From positions 1 through 29,391 of the forward strand of contig JAEWED010000159.1 of assembly GCA_023389745.1 (NCBI GenBank): a stretch of DNA of 29,391 nt, in the 5' to 3' direction. Positions 1-7,122 of the stretch are shown piece after piece; position 1 is the first letter of the stretch, and the number at the start of each line of letters is the position of its first letter. The translations under genes were made by a program, and so were the position numbers. The stretch comes from Actinomycetes bacterium (lineage in GTDB: Bacteria; Actinomycetota; Acidimicrobiia; Acidimicrobiales; Microtrichaceae). The notes beneath the pieces were generated by a model. The model made no database searches, was not told the DNA's origin, and saw only the letters and a list, made by a program, of their open reading frames with translations.

Positions 1-704
1 GCCTGGGTGACCGCTTCGCCCGGGTCCTGCACGGCGCCGGTGCGCACGTCGTCGTCGCGGCGCGCCGCGCGGAGCGCCTGAAGCGGCTGCGCGACGAGCT
101 CGGCGACCGGGTCCTCGCCGTCACCGCCGATCTGACCGTCGCCGCGGACCGGGAGCGTCTCATCGCGACCGCGATCGAGCAGCACGGCCGACTCGACGTC
201 GTCGTCAACAACGCCGGCACCAGCGATCCGACACCCGCCGAGTCCGAGACGCTCGAACGCTTCGGCGCCTCGGTCGAGTTGAACCTGGTGGCCCCGTTCC
301 ACCTGTGCCAGCTCGCCGCGGCACACATGTTGCCCCTCGGACGGGGCAGCATCGTCAACATCACGTCGATCCTCGGATCGGTCGCCGCCTCACCCATGAA
401 GGACGTCGCGTACTGCTCGTCGAAGGGCGGGCTGTCGAACATGACCCGCCAGCTCGGCTGCGAGTGGGGCCGCAAGGGCGTGCGGGTCAACGCGCTCGCA
501 CCGGGGTGGTTCCCCTCGGAGATGACCCAGGCCGAGATGTTCGACGACGAAGGCGGCGCGCAGTTCATCGTGCGCAACACGCCGATGGGGCGTCCGGGTG
601 AGCTGAGCGAGCTCGACGGTGCGCTGCTGTTCCTTGCCGGGCCGGCCTCGAGCTACGTGACCGGGCAGATCCTGGCCGTCGACGGCGGCTGGCTCGCCCG
701 CTGA
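1..704 (+). CDS. SDR-family oxidoreductase, 5' end missing
   Basis: This is a classical short-chain dehydrogenase/reductase, a cytosolic NAD(P)(H)-dependent oxidoreductase whose substrate cannot be told from sequence. The reading frame is open from base 3, so the start and the N-terminal glycine-rich cofactor loop lie outside the window. Visible landmarks in order are the end of the first Rossmann strand (HVVVAARR), the conserved NNAG, the catalytic Ser region (IVNITSILGS), the active-site YCSSK (YxxxK), and the C-terminal end (GQILAVDGGWL) typical of the FabG-like branch. The ATG at 279 is internal to the fold and is not the start. The stop codon lies in the first unit of an 18-bp tandem repeat. 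The next gene is convergent. The family assignment is secure, the substrate unknown. Confidence 0.93.
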   Translation, partial: LGDRFARVLHGAGAHVVVAARRAERLKRLRDELGDRVLAVTADLTVAADRERLIATAIEQHGRLDVVVNNAGTSDPTPAESETLERFGASVELNLVAPFHLCQLAAAHMLPLGRGSIVNITSILGSVAASPMKDVAYCSSKGGLSNMTRQLGCEWGRKGVRVNALAPGWFPSEMTQAEMFDDEGGAQFIVRNTPMGRPGELSELDGALLFLAGPASSYVTGQILAVDGGWLAR

Positions 705-766
705 CGCAACGTCGCCCGCTGACACAACGTCGCTTGCTGACGCGGCCTCGTCCGCTGAGGCGGGCT
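695..766. repeat. 18-bp tandem repeat (4 units) carrying in-frame stop codons
   Basis: Four adjoining, imperfect 18-bp units start at 695, 713, 731 and 749. Each carries a CGCTGA-like core (GCCCGCTGA, GCCCGCTGA, GCTTGCTGA, GTCCGCTGA). The first unit contains the real stop codon of the SDR gene. Because the period is a multiple of three, the other copies place three further TGA codons in the same frame. The units diverge towards the right. This looks like slippage duplication of a gene 3' end. Confidence 0.85.
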
Positions 767-786
767 CGGCGCGGACAGCGGGGCGT

Positions 787-1308
787 TCAGCCCGCGGCTT
801 CGACCGGCGGACCCTCGACCGTGGAGCCGTCGGCGGCCGAGCCGGCGAACGCGGTCGGATCACCCGGCTTGGGGTAGAGCGGCTTGCTCCACGACATCAT
901 CGTCGCGAGGTTGTCGGTGATCGGGTGCCACTCGTCGGGGTTCCAGCCGTTCGCGAGGCCGATGACCGAGAGGTCGTTGCCGATGTGCACCAGTGCGGGG
1001 ATCTGCTCGACGCCGAGCCCCTTGACCAGCTCGCGGTCGGGGTCGCAGAAGGTCAGCAGCCGCTGCTCCCACGGACCGAGGAATGCGGTGGCGTCGGCCT
1101 CGTCGGCGGTGACGATCCACGCGGTGCGGCAGTCCGCCCCCATGAACTCCTCGAGGATGCGTCCCGCGGTCTCGAGGATCCACGAGCTCTCGTAGGTGTA
1201 CGGGTCGAGCACGACCGCCACCAGGTGGAACATCGTCACCTGGTCGGCCAGGGTCAGGCTCTCGCCGCCGTGCGGATGGAGGGTGAGATCTGCCGAGACG
1301 GTTGCCAC
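787..1308 (-). CDS. thioredoxin-fold (redoxin-like) protein without active-site cysteines
   Basis: A 173-residue cytosolic protein with the layout of a peroxiredoxin/TlpA-like thioredoxin fold: an N-terminal beta hairpin (ADLTLHPHGGESLTL), a strand (FHLVAVVLDP), a helix where the redox motif belongs, a second beta-alpha unit, then a cis-proline-like IPALVHIG with Pro about residue 104. The position that would hold CxxC or the peroxidatic Cys reads YTYESSWILET, so redox chemistry is unlikely. The only cysteines (about 60 and 88) lie elsewhere. GTG at 1308 is preferred because it keeps the first hairpin. ATG at 1233, with AGGTG just upstream, would give 148 residues and cut the fold. It is divergent from the eIF2B-like gene with about 93 bp between. 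The actual function is unknown. Confidence 0.72.
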   Translation of the reverse strand: MATVSADLTLHPHGGESLTLADQVTMFHLVAVVLDPYTYESSWILETAGRILEEFMGADCRTAWIVTADEADATAFLGPWEQRLLTFCDPDRELVKGLGVEQIPALVHIGNDLSVIGLANGWNPDEWHPITDNLATMMSWSKPLYPKPGDPTAFAGSAADGSTVEGPPVEAAG

Positions 1309-1389
1309 GGGCGAGAAGGTAGCGCGCGGCACCCCTCCGGAGCAGATCCGGGGGGTCGGCGGCGCCCGTCCGGCCCCGTTCGGCGGTCG

Positions 1390-1395
1390 TACACT
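1390..1395 (+). promoter_or_regulatory. -10 box TACACT, leaderless promoter
   Basis: TACACT ends seven bases before the G of the GTG start at 1402, so transcription should begin at the start codon itself. No Shine-Dalgarno sequence is present. No clear -35 hexamer is seen. Confidence 0.6.
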
Positions 1396-1401
1396 TCCGG
1401 C

Positions 1402-2202
1402 GTGCACCCGATCGAACGACTCCGCTACGTCGCCCGTTCCCAGGGCGCTCCCGCCGAGGTGCTGGTGAGCGAATCGGCGATCGCGCTCGGTGCGTTCCGC
1501 GATGACCCCGCCGGCATGGTGGCGGCGTGCCGGCGCATCATCGACCGGCACCTGACCTGCGGACCGCTGTGGTGGCTGTGCGCCACGATGCTGTGCTCAC
1601 CGGAGTCCATGGCCGACGGCCGGCGAGCCGCCGACGCGCTGCAGGCCGACCCGACCGGCGCGCTCCTGGCCTCCGAACTGCCGATCGACGGGACGGTGAC
1701 GGTGGTGGGCTGGCCCGAGCAGGCAGCGGCCGCACTGCGCCGCCGGGGCGATCTCGAGGTGCTCGTGATCGACTCCGACGGCGAGTCCGACGAGGTCGCC
1801 CGGCAGCTCGGCCACCTCGACGTCGACGCGGTCGCCCTGGCAGGGCGCAACGTGGCCGCGGCCGTGCAGGTCTCGCAGCTGGTGCTCGTCGATGCGCTCG
1901 CGGTCGGGCCGACGTCGGTGCTGGCCCCGGCGGGCTCCGCGGCCGCGGCAGGCGTCGCCCACGCCCACGGCGTCCCGGTCTGGGTCGTGGCGGGTGTGGG
2001 TCGGCTGATGCCCGCCACGATGTTCGACGCGATGGTCGACCGCTGGTCCCATGGTGTCGATCCGCTCGTGGCGGCCGAAGAGGTCGTGCCGCTCGCCTGG
2101 GCGGACCGCATCGCCGGCGTCGCCGGCGTGCTCGACGTCGGTGCCGCCCTCGGCCACACCGACTGCCCGGTCGCACCGGAGCTCCTCCGACTCGCCGGCT
2201 GA
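1402..2202 (+). CDS. eIF2B/MtnA-like (initiation factor 2B-related) protein
   Basis: A 266-residue protein resembling the eIF2B alpha/beta/delta - MtnA - ribose-1,5-bisphosphate isomerase superfamily. The N-terminal third is helical. The C-terminal Rossmann-like half has the family pattern of strand-loop segments: VDAVALAGRNVAAAV, LVLVDALAVGPTSVLAPAG, then AHAHGVPVWVVAG, where sugar-phosphate isomerases place substrate-binding residues. Known members isomerise 5-methylthioribose-1-phosphate or related sugar phosphates; the substrate here cannot be assigned. The GTG start is fixed by the -10 box at 1390-1395, which would make the mRNA leaderless. The same frame is open far upstream, but that part is antisense to the redoxin-like gene. 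About 100 bp separate it from the pimB leader, which has its own promoter. Confidence 0.72.
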   Translation: MHPIERLRYVARSQGAPAEVLVSESAIALGAFRDDPAGMVAACRRIIDRHLTCGPLWWLCATMLCSPESMADGRRAADALQADPTGALLASELPIDGTVTVVGWPEQAAAALRRRGDLEVLVIDSDGESDEVARQLGHLDVDAVALAGRNVAAAVQVSQLVLVDALAVGPTSVLAPAGSAAAAGVAHAHGVPVWVVAGVGRLMPATMFDAMVDRWSHGVDPLVAAEEVVPLAWADRIAGVAGVLDVGAALGHTDCPVAPELLRLAG

Positions 2203-2287
2203 CGTAGAGAATCGTGAGCAGGGGCGGGCAGCCGGGCCGGTCCGCTGTGACCCCTGGCGGTCCGGCGGTCGACCCGGTCGGGAGCGG

Positions 2288-2293
2288 TACAGT
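2288..2293 (+). promoter_or_regulatory. -10 box TACAGT upstream of the pimB leader ORF
   Basis: TACAGT, preceded by GG, ends eight bases before ATG 2301. The predicted transcript start at about 2300-2301 coincides with the ATG of a 12-codon ORF. The mini-ORF would then be translated leaderless, ahead of pimB. Confidence 0.6.
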
Positions 2294-2300
2294 CCCGCCG

Positions 2301-2336
2301 ATGAGGACCGTCGCCGTCGACCCCGGAGCGCCCTGA
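2301..2336 (+). CDS. leader mini-ORF overlapping pimB
   Basis: ATG followed by ten sense codons and TGA (peptide MRTVAVDPGAP). The stop codon overlaps the pimB start in TGATG, so ribosomes ending here can restart on pimB. It begins at the predicted transcription start and is therefore a leaderless initiation site. pimB itself has no good ribosome-binding site, which fits translational coupling. There is no run of a single amino-acid codon that would suggest attenuation. Existence of the ORF is certain; its translation is inferred. Confidence 0.5.
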   Translation: MRTVAVDPGAP

Positions 2337-3472
2337 TGCGGGTGCTCGTCGTCACGAACGACCTGCCGCCCCGGGTCGGCGGCATCCAGTACTACGTCGA
2401 TCAGCTCTGCAGGGGTCTCGTCGACGCCGGTGACGACGTCACGGTGTACGGCTCGACCTACGACGGCGCCGACGACTGGGACCGCACCGCTCCGTATCCG
2501 GTCGTGCGAGCGTCCACCCGCACCTTGCTGCCGACACCGACGGTGCTGCGCCACACCCTTCGACTGATCGAGCACACCCGCGCCGAGGTGGTGGTCTTCG
2601 GCGCCACGTTCCCGTTGGGGCTGCTCGGCCCCCGGCTGACCGCTCGCACCGGGGTGCCCTACGTCGGGTTCACCCACGGGCTCGAGGTCTCGACCGCTCG
2701 GCTGCCCGGCGGCACGCGGCTGCTGCGCACGATCGGTGCCGACGCCGCCGCGATCACCTACGTGTCGCACTGGTGTCGCGGCATCCTCGAGCCGGCGTTC
2801 GGGGCCGGGCCCGTGCATGCGATGCTGCCGCCGGCGGTCGACCCGGAGGAGTTCCACCCCGGCGTCGACGGCGAGGCCGTGCGGGCCCGCCTGGGCTTCG
2901 GGGACGAGCCCGTCGTGGTGTGCGTGTCGCGAATGGTCGAGCGCAAGGGCCAGGACCAGCTCATCCGTGCCCTGCCGGAGCTGCGCCGCCGCGTCGAGGG
3001 CGCTCGACTGCTGATCGTCGGTGGCGGCCCCTACGAGTCCGAGCTGAGGACGCTCGCCGACGCACTCGGCGTGTCGGAGTGGGTGACGATCGTCGGCGAG
3101 GTGAGCGAGGCGGAGCTGCCGGTGCACTTCGCGGCGGGTGACGTGTTCGCCATGCCGTGTCGCGAGCGCCGTGGCGGCCGCGAGGTCGAGGCCTTCGGCA
3201 TCGTGTTCATCCAGGCCGAGGCCATCGGTCGTCCGGTCGTCGCCGGGAACATCGGCGGCGTGCCCGACGCGGTCGCGGCGAACCGAACCGGGCTGCTCGT
3301 CGACGGCGAGGACCTGGCCGCGGTGACCGACGCACTGTCGTCGCTGCTGGGCGACCCGGAGCGGGCCACCGTGATGGGTGCTGCCGGCAGCCGCTTCGTG
3401 AGGGACGGCTTCACCTGGGACCGACGGACGGCTGATCTGCGCGAGCTGCTCCGCGAGGTCGTGGGCGGCTGA
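2336..3472 (+). CDS. pimB: GT4 mannosyltransferase, PimB'-like
   Basis: A 378-residue GT-B glycosyltransferase closely resembling mycobacterial PimB' (Rv2188c type), which adds the second mannose from GDP-mannose to phosphatidylinositol monomannoside at the cytoplasmic membrane, in PIM/lipomannan synthesis. The N-terminal VLVVTNDLPPRVGGIQ is the family signature. The C-terminal nucleotide domain has VCVSRMVERKGQD and LLIVGGGPYESEL, then DVFAMPCRER and the EX7E region. That region reads EAFGIVFIQ (residues 285-293), so the second acidic residue is Gln293. The GNIGGVPD loop is present. Length matches the family. The ATG at 2336 overlaps the leader ORF stop (TGATG). Nearby genes are not cell-envelope genes. 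The GT4 assignment is secure; PimB' is well supported by the overall pattern. Confidence 0.88.
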   Translation: MRVLVVTNDLPPRVGGIQYYVDQLCRGLVDAGDDVTVYGSTYDGADDWDRTAPYPVVRASTRTLLPTPTVLRHTLRLIEHTRAEVVVFGATFPLGLLGPRLTARTGVPYVGFTHGLEVSTARLPGGTRLLRTIGADAAAITYVSHWCRGILEPAFGAGPVHAMLPPAVDPEEFHPGVDGEAVRARLGFGDEPVVVCVSRMVERKGQDQLIRALPELRRRVEGARLLIVGGGPYESELRTLADALGVSEWVTIVGEVSEAELPVHFAAGDVFAMPCRERRGGREVEAFGIVFIQAEAIGRPVVAGNIGGVPDAVAANRTGLLVDGEDLAAVTDALSSLLGDPERATVMGAAGSRFVRDGFTWDRRTADLRELLREVVGG

Positions 3473-3484
3473 TCCTCGCCGGGT

Positions 3485-3498
3485 CGGCTGCTCAGCCG
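3485..3498. terminator. short hairpin between convergent genes
   Basis: CGGCTGCTCAGCCG forms a 5-bp stem with a GCTC loop, between the convergent pimB and hydrolase genes. It includes the hydrolase stop codon. There is no U-tract. It is weak evidence for a bidirectional terminator. Confidence 0.3.
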
Positions 3499-4493
3499 AA
3501 CCGGCGTGTCAGCCAGTCGACGAGCAGGTCGTTGACCTGCTCGGGGGCTTCCTGCTGGACCCAGTGGCCCGTCTTGCCGACGGTGTGCACCTCGAGGTCG
3601 GAGCACCGGTCGTGCATGCTGGCGGCCAGCGCCGGCGGCAGCGCGGGGTCCCACTCCGAGCAGATCATCAGTGCCGGCAGCTCGAGGTGCTGCGTGCCGA
3701 CGTCGGGGAAGGCGACCGCGTTGGTGTCGATGTTGCGGTACCAGTTGATGCCGCCACGGAACCCGGTCCGGGCGAAGGTCGACGCGTAGTGGTCGAGCTC
3801 CTCGTCGTTGAGGAGCGCCTCGCCGACGACGGGGAGCGACGCCAGGTCGATGAACGGGTTGAACGAGGAACCCTCGCGGGACAGCCCCTGTGCCGCGAGC
3901 TCGGCGGGGTCGGTCCCGCCGACGGTCAGCTTCTCGAAGACCAGCCGTGGGTCCCGGTCGAGGACCGACTCGGCGACGCCGGGCTCCTGGAACCAGAGCA
4001 TGTACATCTGCTCGGGGTCGTCACCGAAGACCGACCGCAGGAAGTCGGTCGTCGGGAACGGCGTGTAGGGCGTGCAGACCCCGACGACGCCGGCGCAGCG
4101 GTCGGGGTAGAGCACCGGCATGGCCCAGGCGACGAAGCCACCCCAGTCGTGGCCGACGAACACCGCTCGGTCGATCTCGAGCGCGTCCAGCAGGTCGGCC
4201 AGGTCGCCGCACAGGTCGCCCAGCCCGTAGCGGTCGATCTCCTCGGGGATGCTGGAGTCGCCGTAGCCGCGCTGGTCGGGTGCGATCGCACGGAAGCCCG
4301 CGTCGGCGAGCGCGGGCAGCTGGTGGCGCCACGAGTAGGCGAGCTCGGGGAAGCCGTGGCACAGGACGACCGGTGGACGGTCGGTGCCGACGCCGGCCTC
4401 GTGCACCGCGAGTCGGATCGGCGTCGAGGAGCCCGTCGCGGGTGCGTTCGCTCCCGAGAGCGTGTGGTGGACCGGCAGCGGGAAGGCAGTCAT
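3492..4493 (-). CDS. alpha/beta-hydrolase, epoxide-hydrolase type
   Basis: A 333-residue cytosolic hydrolase of the epoxide hydrolase/haloalkane dehalogenase group, which opens its substrate through an ester on an aspartate. The oxyanion motif HGFPELAYSWR, nucleophile elbow GHDWGG (Asp116), a cap-domain tyrosine in NWYRN (Tyr252, the expected epoxide-polarising Tyr), the acid in SEWDP (Asp282) and the base in GKTGHW (His310) are all present. HGFPE and the cap tyrosine favour epoxide hydrolase over dehalogenase. ATG 4493 is chosen because a TACGTT -10 box ends seven bases upstream; no Shine-Dalgarno is present. The frame is open much further upstream, but that part is antisense to the lysine-rich gene. 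The physiological epoxide is unknown. Confidence 0.9.
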   Translation of the reverse strand: MTAFPLPVHHTLSGANAPATGSSTPIRLAVHEAGVGTDRPPVVLCHGFPELAYSWRHQLPALADAGFRAIAPDQRGYGDSSIPEEIDRYGLGDLCGDLADLLDALEIDRAVFVGHDWGGFVAWAMPVLYPDRCAGVVGVCTPYTPFPTTDFLRSVFGDDPEQMYMLWFQEPGVAESVLDRDPRLVFEKLTVGGTDPAELAAQGLSREGSSFNPFIDLASLPVVGEALLNDEELDHYASTFARTGFRGGINWYRNIDTNAVAFPDVGTQHLELPALMICSEWDPALPPALAASMHDRCSDLEVHTVGKTGHWVQQEAPEQVNDLLVDWLTRRFG

Positions 4494-4499
4494 CGCGTC

Positions 4500-4505
4500 A
4501 ACGTA
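4500..4505 (-). promoter_or_regulatory. -10 box TACGTT, leaderless promoter for the epoxide hydrolase
   Basis: Read on the minus strand, TACGTT ends seven bases before the A of ATG 4493. This places the predicted +1 exactly on the start codon. Confidence 0.55.
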
Positions 4506-4581
4506 GCGGGGGGGTCGACGACGGTGCGGCGCGTCGCCGCGTGTCCCGCTGACGGGTCGTGCCTGCGCTAGACCATCGGGC

Positions 4582-6252
4582 ATGGTGGACTCACCCGACA
4601 CGCCCGATCCGTCCGTTGCCGCGAAGCGTCCCGCCCGGGTGACCACGGTGAGCGAGGTGCGCGCTGCCGCCGGCGCAGGATCGACCCGCAAGGCCCCCGC
4701 GAAGAGGGCTGCTGCGAAGAAGGCCGCTCCCAAGAAGGCTGCCGCGGCGAAGGCTGCTGCGAAGAAGGCCCCTGCGAAGAAGGCCCCTGCGAAGAAGGCC
4801 GCGCCGAAGAAGGCTGCTGCAAAGAAGGCGGCTCCCAAGAAGGTGGCTGCGAAGAAGGCCCCTGCGAAGAAGGGCCCTGCGAAGAAGGCCCCTGCGACGC
4901 GGGTCCCGCCCACGTCGCCCGCCGCCGAGACGCCCGCCCCGCCGGCGCGTCGCGTCGGCGACGACGGTCCGGTGCTGACCCTCGTCCCCGATCCGGTCGA
5001 GGCGACCGACGAGACGACCGCCGCCGCGCCGACGTCCGGGCTGGCACGCCGCAGCGCCGACCCCGACGGCCGCATCCAGAGCGACCGTTGGGCGATCTGC
5101 GCGTCGATCACCCAGGAACTGCTCAACGACGTGGTGCTGATGGTCGTCGGCGCGGGCATCCCGCTTGAGCCGCTCGACACCACCGTCGCGCTGCCGGGCA
5201 TGGGTGACGTCGACGTGCGGCTCGCGCTCACGATCACCGGCGGTGAGCTCGACCTGCGCGCGGATGACGACGGACGCGCCCGCGTGATCGTCCGCGCCGA
5301 CGGCGAGGTGTCGACACGCTCCGCGAACTACGACGGCGACGTCGTCGAGGAGCCGGCGGGCTCGGCTGTCGCGGGTCTACCCACGCCGCCCGCGCCGATC
5401 CCGGTTCGGGTCGAAGCGCTCGTCGACCCCTTCATCGAGATCGGCGAGACGGGCGGCTCGGCCGGGCTCGACCTGCGCACCGCAGAGCTCGTCTCGCTGT
5501 CGACGGATCCGGATGCCCCGGTGCCCGAGGGCGTCGATCCGACGACCTGGGCGGGCATCCTCCAGATGTTCGGCATGGTCTTCGCCGTGCTCGGCGGCGG
5601 CCTGTTCGAGTCGCTCGGCGAGCACCTCGGACGCGCCGAGGCCGAGCTGCCCGAGGACGTGGCCGAGCTCCTGCGGTCCCTGGGGGTGGCACCCGGCGCC
5701 GGTGACGTGACCGTGGCCTCGGGTCTGCTGACCGTCGGCCTCCCCGCGGCGGCGTCGGTGCAGGGTCGAGCACTTCCCGTGCCGATCGCCGGCAAGCGCG
5801 TCGGGCTGGGCGTCGCGAGCTCGCTCGTCGACGGGATCTGCCACCTGCTCATCGACCGTGTCGCGGGCGACCTGCCCCTGCCCTTCGAGATCGACGTCGA
5901 CCTCGGTGAGCAGCAGGTCGGCGGTCGGCTGCGCCAGTCCCGGCTGTTCCCGGAGAGCTTCCCGGACCTGCGCACCGCGTTGCGCACCGAGATCCGGCCC
6001 CGCCTGCTGCGCGGGCGGCTCGAGCTGTCGGTGCAGTCCGCCTACCTCGAACTGCCGCCGGCGCTGCCGTCGATCTTCAACCACGTGTCGCGCCGCCTGG
6101 GCGACCTGGTGTCGCTCGCTCCGATGCGGGTGCGTCTGCCCTCGACGATCCAGCTGCCGATCATCCCCGACAGCACCGACACGATCGGGATCGAGATCGA
6201 CGACCTCAGCGTGACCTCCGACGGCCTCGGCGTCGTCGTGGGCCTCGCGTGA
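4582..6252 (+). CDS. histone H1-like lysine/alanine tail fused to a possible lipid-binding (TULIP-like) domain
   Basis: A 556-residue protein. Residues about 36-105 are a low-complexity tail of KKAAP/KKAPA/KKAAA pentads, as in histone H1-like and HupB C-terminal tails that bind DNA or polyanions. A Pro/Ala/Thr-rich acidic linker (about 106-164) follows. Residues about 165-556 form a predicted globular part: an amphipathic helix (WAICASITQELLNDVVLMVV), long beta-rich stretches (DVDVRLALTITGGELDLRA), a second helix (SSLVDGICHLLIDRVAG) and a closing IEIDDLSVTSDGLGVVVGL. This helix-plus-wrapping-sheet pattern recalls BPI/SMP-type TULIP lipid-binding domains, but that is my inference. There is no signal peptide or membrane segment. 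The start is close to a weak TAGACC -10-like box (4569). Its stop overlaps the phosphatase start (GTGA), so the two are translationally coupled. The frame is certain; the function is not established. Confidence 0.8.
   Translation: MVDSPDTPDPSVAAKRPARVTTVSEVRAAAGAGSTRKAPAKRAAAKKAAPKKAAAAKAAAKKAPAKKAPAKKAAPKKAAAKKAAPKKVAAKKAPAKKGPAKKAPATRVPPTSPAAETPAPPARRVGDDGPVLTLVPDPVEATDETTAAAPTSGLARRSADPDGRIQSDRWAICASITQELLNDVVLMVVGAGIPLEPLDTTVALPGMGDVDVRLALTITGGELDLRADDDGRARVIVRADGEVSTRSANYDGDVVEEPAGSAVAGLPTPPAPIPVRVEALVDPFIEIGETGGSAGLDLRTAELVSLSTDPDAPVPEGVDPTTWAGILQMFGMVFAVLGGGLFESLGEHLGRAEAELPEDVAELLRSLGVAPGAGDVTVASGLLTVGLPAAASVQGRALPVPIAGKRVGLGVASSLVDGICHLLIDRVAGDLPLPFEIDVDLGEQQVGGRLRQSRLFPESFPDLRTALRTEIRPRLLRGRLELSVQSAYLELPPALPSIFNHVSRRLGDLVSLAPMRVRLPSTIQLPIIPDSTDTIGIEIDDLSVTSDGLGVVVGLA
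4690..4893. repeat. degenerate 15-bp coding repeats for the Lys/Ala/Pro tail
   Basis: Tandem 15-bp units of the form GCGAAGAAGGCCCCT and variants (GCGAAGAAGGCC, GCTGCGAAGAAG) encode about fourteen KKAxx pentads. The lysine codon is almost always AAG. Some units are identical in DNA (around 4768-4797), showing recent expansion, so copy number is likely to vary between strains. Confidence 0.8.
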
Positions 6253-7079
6253 GCGCTCGCCAGGCGGTCGAGGATCTGGCGGTCGAGGATCTGGCGGTCG
6301 AGGGTCTGGCGGTCGAGTCGTTCAGGCCCCACTTCGCACGTGAGGGCATCTTCAACATCCGCGACCTCGGCGGCATCGAGCTCGCGGGTGGGGCCCGCGT
6401 GGCGCCGGGGCGCCTGATCCGGGCCGATGCGCTGCAACGAGCACGGTTCACCGCTGCGCTGCTCGAGCAGCTGCGCGTCGTACGGGTGCTCGACCTCCGC
6501 GACGAGCGTGAACGAGAGGCGGCCGGGGTGCTCGATGCCGCGGCGATCGACGTGGTGCACCACCCCGTGCTCGACCCGACCTTCACCTGGCACGACGCGG
6601 AGCACCCCGAGCCGTCCACGCTGCTCGCGCATCGCTACCGGGTCATCCTGGACTCGTTCTCGTCGCGGTTCGTCGGTGCGCTCGAGTCGATCGCCGAGGC
6701 CTTCGACCGCGACGACACCGCGGCCGTCGCCTACCACTGCGCGGTCGGCAAGGACCGCACGGGGCTGCTCACCGCCCTCGTGCTCGATGCGCTCGGTGCG
6801 CCCGACGAGGCGATCGTCGCCGACTACGTCCGATCCGGACGGGCGACCGCGGTCCAGGTCAACTGGCTCTGGAGCTTCGGCATGTCCCAGGGCGACACCA
6901 CCGACGAGGAGCTGGCCACCGGTGTCTGGTCGGCGCGGCCCGAGACGATCGCCACGACCCTCGAGTGGCTCGACGCCGAGCACGGGGGTGCTCGCCGGTA
7001 CCTCGACGACGCCGGTCTGCCCGCCGAGGTCCTCGAGACGCTCGAACGCTCGCTCGCGGTGCCGGCGGACCAGGGGTAG
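6249..7079 (+). CDS. protein-tyrosine/serine phosphatase, MptpB-like
   Basis: A 276-residue cytosolic cysteine phosphatase. The active-site loop is HCAVGKDRTG, a C(X)5R signature with Cys164 and Arg170. The Lys/Asp within the loop and the N-terminal GIFNIRDLGG followed by RLIRADAL are the hallmarks of the MptpB/LipA 'Y_phosphatase3' group, which accepts phosphotyrosine, phosphoserine/threonine and sometimes phosphoinositides. The GTG start overlaps the previous TGA (GTGA), implying co-translation with the histone-tail protein. The first ~25 residues are made of a tandem AVEDL repeat and precede the domain. A later start is possible, but no better ribosome-binding site was seen. The stop is TAG, one of only two genes here not ending in TGA. 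It is followed 43 bp later by the peroxiredoxin gene. Confidence 0.9.
   Translation: MSARQAVEDLAVEDLAVEGLAVESFRPHFAREGIFNIRDLGGIELAGGARVAPGRLIRADALQRARFTAALLEQLRVVRVLDLRDEREREAAGVLDAAAIDVVHHPVLDPTFTWHDAEHPEPSTLLAHRYRVILDSFSSRFVGALESIAEAFDRDDTAAVAYHCAVGKDRTGLLTALVLDALGAPDEAIVADYVRSGRATAVQVNWLWSFGMSQGDTTDEELATGVWSARPETIATTLEWLDAEHGGARRYLDDAGLPAEVLETLERSLAVPADQG
6264..6317. repeat. 15-bp tandem repeat in the phosphatase N-terminus
   Basis: Three units of GCGGTCGAGGATCTG (the third with one change) start at 6264, 6279 and 6294. They are followed by a 9-base partial copy at 6309. They encode AVEDL-AVEDL-AVEGL-AVE. The unit is in frame, so expansions keep the gene open. Confidence 0.9.
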
Positions 7080-7122
7080 CGTCGGCGGAACGCAGGCGCT
7101 GGTGCGTCGAGGAGGGAGCGAC

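Noticed and set aside
925..1401. Upstream extension of the eIF2B-like gene
   Set aside because: It is antisense to the redoxin-like gene and lies upstream of the TACACT -10 box that sets the GTG start.
1538..3127. Minus-strand open frame opposite the eIF2B-like and pimB genes
   Set aside because: It has no domain, low-complexity Arg/Pro content, and lies opposite two well-supported genes.
4690..4893. Possible CRISPR or minisatellite
   Set aside because: The units are contiguous coding pentads without spacers.
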